Assembly: GCA_964242595.1 (NCBI GenBank)
Contig: CAXTBC010000048.1
Location: 1 to 32,728 of the forward strand
Origin: BOG-908 sp964242595
GTDB taxonomy: Bacteria; Pseudomonadota; Alphaproteobacteria; Acetobacterales; Acetobacteraceae
DNA: 32,728 bases
Direction of reading: 5' to 3'
The translations under genes were made by a program, and so were the position numbers. This document shows, piece after piece, positions 9,654 to 15,952 of this stretch; position 1 is the stretch's first letter; the number at the start of each line of letters is the position of its first letter. Under the pieces are notes generated by a model, which was given only the letters and a program-made list of their open reading frames with translations, was not told the DNA's origin and made no database searches.

Positions 9654-10919
9654 GTGACCGTAATGCCGCGAGTCCTGCTCATCAGCCTGTTCCACCCCGA
9701 GCTCGTCCGCGGAGGGGCCCAGCAGGTCGCCTACGAGCTGTTCGCCGGCCTGCGCGCACGCGGCGTGGACGTCACGTTCCTAGCCTGCATCGACCGGCAA
9801 TTTCCCGCCCTCTACAAGGCCGGCGCTCGCATCACAGGCTTCGACAACCGTCCCGGCGAGTACGTTTTCCTCTCCCGCGACTACGATTACTGGTGGCACA
9901 AGACCGGCGCCCCGGCCACGCTGGAGTCGCTCGAGGAGTTCCTGCTGCAGGTGGCGCCCGACGTGGTCCACGTGCACCATTTCCTCACGCTGGGGATCGA
10001 CGTCCTCACCTTGATCCGCCGCGTGCTGCCCGCCTGCCGGCTGGTGTTCACCTTCCACGAGTTCATGGCCATCTGCGCTGCAGACGGCCACATGGTGCGG
10101 CGCACCGACCGCTCGCTGTGCACCCAGGCCAGCCAGATACGCTGCCACCAATGCTTCCCGGACCGCGGGCCGGAGCAGTTCCTGTTGCGCAAGCTGTGGT
10201 TCAGCCGCCACCTCGCCCAGGTGGACGCCTTCACTTGCCCTAGCCGCTTCATGATCGACCAGTTCACCCGCTGGGGCATCCCGGAGGACCGCATCAGCCA
10301 CGTCACCAACGGCCAGCAGAACTACGCCCCCAGCGGCCACCTGCCGCCGGCCAGCCCCGGCCGCCGCCGCTTCGGATTCTTCGGCCAGTATGTGGACGTG
10401 AAAGGCATCCAGGTGATCCTGCGCGCCGCCGCCCTGCTGCGCGCCGAGGGCTTCACCGCCTTCTCCATCGACCTGAACGGCGACAACATCCGCTACGCCA
10501 GCCCCGCCTTGCGCGCCGAGTTCGAGGCCTTCTTCGCCGCCGAGACCGCGCTGCCGGTCAAGGATCGCATCGTGACGGATCGCGGCTCCTACGAGGTGAC
10601 GCAGCTTCCCGGCCGCATGGCGCGCGTGGACTGGTGCATCGTGCCCAGCATCTGGTGGGAAAGCTTCGGCCTGGTGGTCTCCGAGGCGTGGATGTTCGGC
10701 CGGCCCGTCATCTGCAGCAACGTGGGCGGCCTGGCCGAACGCAACGCGCACGACGTGAGCGCGCTCCAGTTCCAGATGGGCGACCACCGCGCGCTGGCCG
10801 AAACCATCCGGCGCGCCTGCACCGAAGTTGGGATATGGGACCGTTTGGTGACGGGACTGCCGTCGCCGCCGTCGCGTGACGAGATGGTTGAGGGCTACCT
10901 CGAAGTTTACGAAGGTTAA
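9654..10919 (+). CDS. GT4-family glycosyltransferase
   Basis: The 421-residue protein has the GT-B fold of GT4 enzymes. The N-terminal domain shows LISLFHPELVRGGAQQVAYE (glycine-rich acceptor loop) and DVVHVHHFLTLG. The C-terminal donor domain shows RRFGFFGQYVDVKGI and the EX7E motif WWESFGLVVSEAW (Glu336 and Glu344), which retains both glutamates that contact the nucleotide-sugar. A cysteine-containing insert (LCTQASQIRCHQCFPDRGPE) between the domains resembles one seen in some GT4 enzymes that carry a CxxC-type element. GTG 9654 abuts the preceding stop codon; ATG 9663 is an equally reasonable start. It is translated with the GT2 gene and likely extends the same glycan. Confidence 0.88.
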   Translation: MTVMPRVLLISLFHPELVRGGAQQVAYELFAGLRARGVDVTFLACIDRQFPALYKAGARITGFDNRPGEYVFLSRDYDYWWHKTGAPATLESLEEFLLQVAPDVVHVHHFLTLGIDVLTLIRRVLPACRLVFTFHEFMAICAADGHMVRRTDRSLCTQASQIRCHQCFPDRGPEQFLLRKLWFSRHLAQVDAFTCPSRFMIDQFTRWGIPEDRISHVTNGQQNYAPSGHLPPASPGRRRFGFFGQYVDVKGIQVILRAAALLRAEGFTAFSIDLNGDNIRYASPALRAEFEAFFAAETALPVKDRIVTDRGSYEVTQLPGRMARVDWCIVPSIWWESFGLVVSEAWMFGRPVICSNVGGLAERNAHDVSALQFQMGDHRALAETIRRACTEVGIWDRLVTGLPSPPSRDEMVEGYLEVYEG

Positions 10920-10921
10920 GT

Positions 10922-11200
10922 AAGGCCAGGGGCCCTGCCCCTGGCCCCCGCTAAGCACGAGTCCTTAGAGTCTGTTTGAAAACTCGCTTTAAGAGCCGCG
11001 AAGCGGTCAATCTGACGCCGATGTTGGGTAAATCTCGCCAAGATGTGGTATCCAGATACCGCTTTTGATAAGTTTGTACGCTTAACCAACAGCTCGAGCG
11101 AGTTTTCAAACGGACTCTTAGAACCTGTTCGTAGGAGCTTCTAAACAGATGGGGGTCTGGGGCCTCAAGGCCCCAGCGGGGTTTGGGGCAGAGCCCCATG
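10922..11200 (+). repeat. Family B repeat, copy B1, interrupted by a miniature IS
   Basis: Without the inserted 150 bases and the duplicated TTA this copy is 126 bases. It contains the hairpin AGGGGCCCTGCCCCT, CTAAGCACGAGTCCTTAG, GTCTGGGGCCTCAAGGCCCC and the right end GGGGCAGAGCCCCATG. Left and right ends are imperfect inverted repeats. It lies between the GT4 gene and the end of moaA. Confidence 0.85.
10968..11117. mobile_element. 150-bp IS5-type miniature element (MITE)
   Basis: The element is bounded by terminal inverted repeats GAGTCTGTTTGAAAACTCGC (10968-10987) and its complement ending at 11117, with one mismatch. Directly outside, TTA is repeated (10965-10967 and 11118-11120). Other family B copies, which lack the insert, read GTCCTTAGAACCTG at this point, so the empty site is known and the insertion is proven by comparison within the window. 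The interior has no coding capacity. The end sequence and a 3-bp T-N-A target duplication resemble the IS1031 group of the IS5 family (from memory, not searched). Confidence 0.88.
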
Positions 11201-11206
11201 CTTTCT

Positions 11207-12187
11207 CTACCCTCCCGTGACGCTCATGTGCCGCGCCACCGCCGCTCCCGGCCGCCGCCTGTCGATCACGAAGTCATGCCCCCGCGGCTTGCGTGCGATC
11301 GCCTCGGCGATCGCCGCCTGCAGGTCGTCCCCTCGCCGCAGCGGCGTCCGCAAATCGGCCGTGTCGTCCTGGCCCAGGCACATGAACAGCGTGCCGGTCA
11401 CCGTCAGGCGCACCCTGTTGCAGTCCTCGCAGAAATTGTGCGTCATCGGCGTGATGAAGCCGAGCCGACGCCCGGTCTCGCGCACCGTCACGTAGCGCGC
11501 CGGCCCGCCGGTGCGGTAAGCCGTCTCGTCCAGCGTCCAGCGCCGCGCCAGCCGGGCGCGCACCAGCGAAAGCGGCAGGTACTGGTCCACCCGGCCATGT
11601 CCTGTCTCGCCCATCGGCATCGTCTCGATCAGGCAGAGGTCGAAGCCCTCCCGCCCGCACCACGCCAGCATGGCGTCGAACTCGTCCTCGTTCTCGCCGC
11701 GCAGCGCCACGGCGTTGATCTTGATCGCCAGGCCCGCGTCGCGCGCGGCGTGGATGCCGGCCAGCACCTGATCCAGCCGACCCCAGCGCGTCAGGCGCGC
11801 GAAGCGGTCCGCATCCAGCGTGTCCAGGCTCACGTTGATGCGGCGCACGCCGGCGGCGGCCAGCGCTTCGGCATGGCGCGCCAACTGGGTGCCGTTGGTG
11901 GTCAGCGTCAGCTCGTCCAATCCGTGCCCCAGCCGAGCGCCCAGACGCGCGATCAGGGTGGTCACCCCGCGGCGCACCAGCGGCTCGCCCCCGGTAATCC
12001 GCAGCTTCGTCACGCCTTCCTCGATGAAGGCGCCGCACAGCTGCTCGAGCTCCTCGAGCGACAGGATCTCGGCTTTGGGCAGGAAGGTCATGTCCTCCGC
12101 CATGCAGTAGACGCAGCGAAGGTCGCAGCGGTCCGTCACCGAAACGCGCAGGTAGGAAATCGGCCGGTGGAACGGATCGACGAGCAT
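11207..12187 (-). CDS. moaA: GTP 3',8-cyclase (molybdenum cofactor biosynthesis protein A)
   Basis: Radical-SAM enzyme that with MoaC converts GTP to cyclic pyranopterin monophosphate, the first step of molybdopterin synthesis. The 326-residue product is the normal length. Cys21, Cys25 and Cys28 (RCDLRCVYC) hold the SAM cluster, and Cys253, Cys256 and Cys270 (CEDC, then FMC) hold the second cluster that binds GTP. RITGGEPLVRRG and TTNGTQL are radical-SAM motifs, and the essential Gly-Gly tail is present (MSVTGG). Product cofactor would serve molybdoenzymes such as the IorB homologue 4 kb away. The gene is alone, on the opposite strand to its polysaccharide neighbours. GAAGGGAG lies very close to the ATG. 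No other moa or moe gene is in the window. Confidence 0.96.
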   Translation of the reverse strand: MLVDPFHRPISYLRVSVTDRCDLRCVYCMAEDMTFLPKAEILSLEELEQLCGAFIEEGVTKLRITGGEPLVRRGVTTLIARLGARLGHGLDELTLTTNGTQLARHAEALAAAGVRRINVSLDTLDADRFARLTRWGRLDQVLAGIHAARDAGLAIKINAVALRGENEDEFDAMLAWCGREGFDLCLIETMPMGETGHGRVDQYLPLSLVRARLARRWTLDETAYRTGGPARYVTVRETGRRLGFITPMTHNFCEDCNRVRLTVTGTLFMCLGQDDTADLRTPLRRGDDLQAAIAEAIARKPRGHDFVIDRRRPGAAVARHMSVTGG

Positions 12188-12242
12188 CTCCCTTCAGGTC
12201 GTCCCGCGCTGCCGCAAGGTCAAGCGCGCGCAAGGCGGGCCA

Positions 12243-12260
12243 GCCACACCCCGGTGTGGC
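12243..12260. promoter_or_regulatory. Perfect inverted repeat in the moaA/sugar transferase divergent region
   Basis: GCCACACC, two bases, GGTGTGGC: a perfect 8-bp palindromic site 56 bases upstream of moaA and about 110 bases upstream of the sugar transferase. It could be an operator or an mRNA hairpin. No T-run follows. Confidence 0.4.
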
Positions 12261-12370
12261 AGCACGGGCACGCGAGCGTCTCACGCTGACAAATAGGCCT
12301 CACAACTGGGTGTTCGCTTATCAACACGCTGTTATAAGACAATGGTCTCGTTTCAGGTGGTATTGGCGTA

Positions 12371-13753
12371 ATGACCACAGGCAGAGCCCTGTTTCTGCTC
12401 GATGCCGGCGCCATGCTCCTGGTCTGGCCGGTGCTGCTTCATTTCGGCTGCTGGGGGCCGGAGTGCTTTCAGGCCACGCTGGACGGCGCGGCCGCCCTGC
12501 TCTACCCCACCGCCAACCTCGTATCGCTGTACGCTCTCGGTCTGTACCGGCGCGAGGCGATCATCCAGACGCGCGAGTCGCTGGGCCGCGTGCCGCTGGC
12601 CGTCAGCATGGGCGCGGTGGGCACCGCCGTGCTGCTGGTGGCGCTGGGCGTGTGGATCGGCGCACCTTTCAACCGCGTGCGTCTGTTCTCCGGCGCGGTG
12701 ATCGGCTTCTGCGTCTCCGGCCTGATCGCGCGGATCGTCTTCTCCGCCCTGAAGATGCGCGGCACCTTCCAGCGCCGGCTCGTGGTGGTGGGAGCCGGCC
12801 AGCGCGCGTGGGACCTGCTGTGCATGCTGCGCAACGAGGGCAGCCGGCCGAACTACCAGATGAAGTTTGTGCATGCAGAGGCCATGGGCTGCCTGGACCC
12901 CCGCCTCGTGGCGGCGTCCGACGAGAGCATCGAGGTCGTGCGCGACACCGACGTCCTGACCGCGGCCCGCCGCTTCAACCCGGACGAGATCGTGGTGGCG
13001 CCCGACGAGCGCCGCGGCATGCCGCTGGACAGCTTGCTGGCCTGCAAGAAGGAAGGCTTTCCGGTCGTCCAGTACCTTACCTTCCTGGAACACGAAATCA
13101 GGCGGGTGGACATCCGCCGGGTGGAGGTGGGCTGGCTGCTGTACTCCACCGGCTTCTACTTCGGCACTATCGACAACGCGCTCAAGCGCCTGCTGGACGT
13201 GGCCGTCAGCCTCGTCCTCCTCGTGGGCTTCTCGCCCTTCCTGATCGGCGCCGCCATCGCCATCAAGTTCGATGACGGCGGCCCCGTGCTCTACAGCCAG
13301 GAGCGTGTTACCCGCGGCGAACACCATTTCCGCATCTACAAGATGCGCACCATGCGCACCGATGCCGAGGCGGCCGGCGCGGTATGGGCGGCCACGCGCG
13401 ACCCGCGTATCACCCGCGTGGGCAACTTCCTGCGCCAGACCCGCATCGACGAGATGCCGCAGCTGTTCAACGTGCTGCGCGGCGACATGTCGCTGGTCGG
13501 CCCGCGCCCCGAACGGCCGACCTTCATCGAGAAGCTGGTCGAACAGCTGCCGCTCTACCAGGAGCGCCACATGGTAAAAGCGGGACTCACCGGCTGGGCG
13601 CAGATCAACTATCCCTATGGGGCGTCGCTGGACGATGCGCGCTCCAAGCTGAGCTATGACCTTTATTACGTTAAGAACTTTTCTATTCTGTTTGACCTGC
13701 TGATCCTTTTGCAGACCCTGCGGGTGGTGGTTTGGCCCAGCGGGGCGAGGTAA
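12371..13753 (+). CDS. Exopolysaccharide-initiating sugar transferase (polyprenyl glycosylphosphotransferase)
   Basis: Transfers a sugar-1-phosphate to undecaprenyl phosphate at the inner membrane, starting assembly of an exopolysaccharide repeat unit. The 460-residue protein has four to five hydrophobic segments in residues 1-130, a Rossmann-like CoA-binding-type domain starting QRRLVVVGAGQRA, one membrane hairpin at residues about 272-297, and the bacterial sugar transferase domain with GGPVLYSQERVTRGEHHFRI, KMRTM, RQTRIDEMPQLFNVLRGDMS followed by LVGPRPERP, and YDLYYVKNFS. This architecture matches the EpsB/WcaJ-like group, including PEP-CTERM-associated members (TIGR03013 as recalled). 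ATG 12371 is well placed. The stop codon is directly followed by repeat A5. Confidence 0.92.
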   Translation: MTTGRALFLLDAGAMLLVWPVLLHFGCWGPECFQATLDGAAALLYPTANLVSLYALGLYRREAIIQTRESLGRVPLAVSMGAVGTAVLLVALGVWIGAPFNRVRLFSGAVIGFCVSGLIARIVFSALKMRGTFQRRLVVVGAGQRAWDLLCMLRNEGSRPNYQMKFVHAEAMGCLDPRLVAASDESIEVVRDTDVLTAARRFNPDEIVVAPDERRGMPLDSLLACKKEGFPVVQYLTFLEHEIRRVDIRRVEVGWLLYSTGFYFGTIDNALKRLLDVAVSLVLLVGFSPFLIGAAIAIKFDDGGPVLYSQERVTRGEHHFRIYKMRTMRTDAEAAGAVWAATRDPRITRVGNFLRQTRIDEMPQLFNVLRGDMSLVGPRPERPTFIEKLVEQLPLYQERHMVKAGLTGWAQINYPYGASLDDARSKLSYDLYYVKNFSILFDLLILLQTLRVVVWPSGAR

Positions 13754-13801
13754 GGAAGCAAGCGGTTCTTTTTTGAAAAACCAAAAAAACTTTTTCTCCT
13801 T
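13754..13801 (-). repeat. Family A hairpin repeat, copy A5
   Basis: Reverse copy directly after the sugar transferase stop: GGAAGCAAGCGGTTCTTTTT, then GAAAAACC and CAAAAAAACTTTTTC. The stem is shortened and imperfect. Confidence 0.7.
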
Positions 13802-13905
13802 GGTGCGGGCTGTTGAAACGGGTTGTTCCAGTGGCCCGGTCGTTTGTGGACACGATCACCTTGGAGGTTCTCGCAAGCCGCGGGGCGTGGCGGTAGGTTA
13901 CCTCC

Positions 13906-14508
13906 ATGCCGCCACTTGCAACCTGCCTGCGCGCCTTTCTGGACCGTGACGCCGCTTATGACGGCGTGTTCTTCGTGGCCGTGCGCACGACCAAGATCTA
14001 CTGCCGCCCGGTCTGCCGGGTGAAGCAGCCGCTGCCGGCCAACGTGCGCTTCTATCCCACGGCAGCTGCGGCCGAGCGCGCCGGCTACCGGCCGTGCCTG
14101 CGGTGCCGACCGGAAAGCGCGCCGTTCTGCCCGGCCTGGAACGGCACGCGTTCCACCGTGGAGCGCGCGCTGCGGCTGATCGAGGACGGCGCGCTGGACC
14201 GCGACAGCGTCGCGGCACTGGCCGACCGGCTCGGCATCGGCGCGCGCCACCTTTGCCGCCTGTTCGCCGCCCAACTGGAAGCCTCGCCGGCGGAAGTCGC
14301 CCGCACGCTGCGCATCCAGCGCGCCAGGCGCCTGCTGGCCGGCACAGACCTGCCGGTCGAGGCCGTCGCCGCGCAGGCGGGCTTCGCCAGCGCGCGCCGG
14401 ATGCACGCGGCCTTCACCGGCCTGTACGGCCGCGCCCCGTCCGCGCTACGGCCCGGCCGGGCTACGCCAGGTGCGACGGCCAGATCCGACATGAAAGTTG
14501 CAAGCTGA
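13906..14508 (+). CDS. Ada-type transcriptional regulator: methylphosphotriester-sensing zinc domain plus AraC HTH
   Basis: Senses DNA methylation by accepting methyl groups from phosphotriesters and then activates alkylation-repair genes. The 200-residue protein has the Ada zinc domain (residues about 10-75) with all four ligands Cys33, Cys37, Cys64 and Cys67 (IYCRPVC and PCLRC); Cys33 matches the methyl-acceptor Cys38 of E. coli Ada. Residues about 85-182 form an AraC-type double HTH (LADRLGIGARHLCRLF and AAQAGFASARRMHAAF). There is neither an AlkA nor a methyltransferase domain in the same chain. The next gene, two bases after its stop, supplies the methyltransferase, so the pair matches the separate AdaA and AdaB of Bacillus rather than fused E. 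coli Ada. Confidence 0.9.
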   Translation: MPPLATCLRAFLDRDAAYDGVFFVAVRTTKIYCRPVCRVKQPLPANVRFYPTAAAAERAGYRPCLRCRPESAPFCPAWNGTRSTVERALRLIEDGALDRDSVAALADRLGIGARHLCRLFAAQLEASPAEVARTLRIQRARRLLAGTDLPVEAVAAQAGFASARRMHAAFTGLYGRAPSALRPGRATPGATARSDMKVAS

Positions 14509-14510
14509 CC

Positions 14511-15029
14511 ATGCATCTGGTGCTCTCCCGCCTCGCCTCCCCGCTCGGCGAGATCCTGCTCGTGTCGGACCCCGAAGGGCCTCTCCGTGCGCTCGATTTC
14601 CACGACCACGCGCCGCGCATGCACCGGCTGCTCCGCCTGCACTACGGCACCGTCACGCTCACCGAGGCGCAGGCGCCCGCCGCGATCGCCGGCTCGCTCG
14701 CCGCCTACTTCGCCGGCAGCCACGCGGCGCTCGCCGCCATCCCGGTGGACACCGGCGGCACCGCCTTCCAGCGCGCGGTGTGGGCGGCTCTGCGCGACAT
14801 CCCGCCCGGCCACACGCAGAGTTACGCGGCGCTGGCCGCGCGCATCGGCCGCCCTGCCGCCTGCCGCGCGGTGGGCGGCGCCAACGGCGCCAACCCGGTG
14901 GCCATCGTGGTGCCGTGCCACAGGGTGATCGGCCAGGACGCAAGTCTCACCGGCTTCGGCGGCGGCCTGCACCGCAAGGCCTGGCTGCTGGCCCACGAGA
15001 ACCATCCGCAAGCCGAAGAAATGCCGTAG
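14511..15029 (+). CDS. ogt: Methylated-DNA--protein-cysteine methyltransferase (Ogt/AdaB type)
   Basis: Suicide repair enzyme that transfers the alkyl group from O6-alkylguanine to its own cysteine. The 172-residue product carries the active-site motif VVPCHRVIG with acceptor Cys136, preceded by SYAALAARIGRPAACRAVGG (the DNA-binding HTH) and followed by GFGGGLHRKAWLL. The length is that of a stand-alone Ogt. The ATG at 14511 follows the regulator stop by two bases, giving a tight operon; the longer open frame upstream is shadow of the regulator. Expression is probably controlled by the adjacent Ada-type protein. Confidence 0.93.
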   Translation: MHLVLSRLASPLGEILLVSDPEGPLRALDFHDHAPRMHRLLRLHYGTVTLTEAQAPAAIAGSLAAYFAGSHAALAAIPVDTGGTAFQRAVWAALRDIPPGHTQSYAALAARIGRPAACRAVGGANGANPVAIVVPCHRVIGQDASLTGFGGGLHRKAWLLAHENHPQAEEMP

Positions 15030-15060
15030 CGGCTACCGAAGAAAAGAACGGCGACAGCCC

Positions 15061-15115
15061 AAGCAAAAGCTTTTTGCTTCTTTTTCGCGAAAAAGAAGGC
15101 CTTCCTTGCTTCCTA
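15061..15115 (+). repeat. Family A hairpin repeat, copy A6
   Basis: One of the best-preserved copies: AAGCAAAAGCTTTTTG, the perfect hairpin at 15077-15098 (CTTCTTTTTC, loop GC, GAAAAAGAAG), then GCCTTCCTTGCTTCC. The loop differs from A1 (GC instead of TC) while the stem is the same. It lies between ogt and iorA. Confidence 0.8.
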
Positions 15116-15258
15116 AATCATCCGCCAGCGCCACGGCCTGATCGCGTTCAAGCTGCAACGCACGCCAGCTGACTCGCCAAGCCAGGTTTTGAAAGGCACT
15201 CTGGGCCGGACGTTAAAGACAAGGCTGCTCGTCTTGCTCAACGGCGGAATCGACAGTG

Positions 15259-15711
15259 ATGATCACGCTCAACATCAACGGCCAGACCCACACCGTGGAC
15301 GTACCGGCCGACATGCCCGTGCTGTGGGTGCTGCGCGACGTGCTCGGCCTGACCGGCACCAAGTACGGCTGCGGCATCGCGCTGTGCGGCGCCTGCACGG
15401 TGCACCTGGACGGTGCGGCGGTCAGGTCCTGTCGCCTGCAGGCGGGCCAGGTCGGCGCCAGGCAGGTTACCACCATCGAAGCGGCGCACACTTTGCCCGA
15501 GGGCGCGCGCGTGCAGAAGGCGTGGCTCGCGCGCGAGGTGGTGCAGTGCGGCTATTGTCAACCCGGGCAGATCATGTCCGCCACGGCGTTGCTGGCGCAC
15601 ACGCCGAAGCCCACGGACGCGCAGATCGACGCGGCGATGTCCGGCAACATCTGCCGCTGCGGTACCTACGTGCGGATCAGGGCGGCGATCCACGACGCGG
15701 CGGAAGCCTGA
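15259..15711 (+). CDS. iorA: Isoquinoline 1-oxidoreductase-type alpha subunit, [2Fe-2S] protein
   Basis: Small electron-transfer subunit of a molybdenum hydroxylase. The 150-residue product has a plant-type [2Fe-2S] cluster motif at residues 38-58 (Cys38, Cys43, Cys46, Cys58 in GCGIALCGACTVHLDG) and a second cluster in the helical domain (Cys97, Cys100, Cys132, Cys134 in QCGYCQPGQ and NICRCGTY). This is the standard layout of IorA and of the small subunit of bacterial aldehyde dehydrogenases of the xanthine dehydrogenase family. ATG 15259 was preferred to the GTG one codon earlier. The large subunit follows after a 241-base gap. The true substrate is unknown; aldehydes are as likely as N-heterocycles. 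Confidence 0.9.
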   Translation: MITLNINGQTHTVDVPADMPVLWVLRDVLGLTGTKYGCGIALCGACTVHLDGAAVRSCRLQAGQVGARQVTTIEAAHTLPEGARVQKAWLAREVVQCGYCQPGQIMSATALLAHTPKPTDAQIDAAMSGNICRCGTYVRIRAAIHDAAEA

Positions 15712-15883
15712 GTGTCTGTTGAAGGCACGCCGTGACGGCCATCTGGAGCGTTTTGCCGGCGCTCCGATGGCCGGAAAACACACTGGCTGACCCACCACGC
15801 AGCGTCTCACGACAATTCCTACGCGAAGCCAAAGAACGTCCGCTGATTTGTCGAATGCCGGAAGAAAGCTCCGCGACAGCATA

Positions 15884-15935
15884 GACAAAAGTTTTTTGTT
15901 TCTTTTTTCCAAAAAAGAAATGCTTCCTTCCTTCC
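15884..15935 (+). repeat. Family A hairpin repeat, copy A7
   Basis: Forward copy: ACAAAAGTTTTTTG, then the perfect 10-bp hairpin at 15899-15920 (TTTCTTTTTT, loop CC, AAAAAAGAAA), then TGCTTCCTTCC. The outer pair is T-A here, against C-G in A1 and G-C in A3: a third pairing version. It ends 17 bases before the iorB start codon. Confidence 0.8.
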
Positions 15936-15952
15936 TCCCCAGGGCCAAGCCG

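Noticed and set aside
9780..10958. Long open frame on the minus strand opposite the GT4 gene
   Set aside because: It mirrors a well-supported glycosyltransferase; its translation is low in complexity, with no motif, as expected for antisense frames in G+C-rich DNA. The same applies to long minus-strand frames opposite hutU (607-1728) and hutH (1806-2948).
11183..12289. Plus-strand frame opposite moaA
   Set aside because: moaA has all six cluster cysteines and the Gly-Gly tail; the opposite frame has no recognisable feature.
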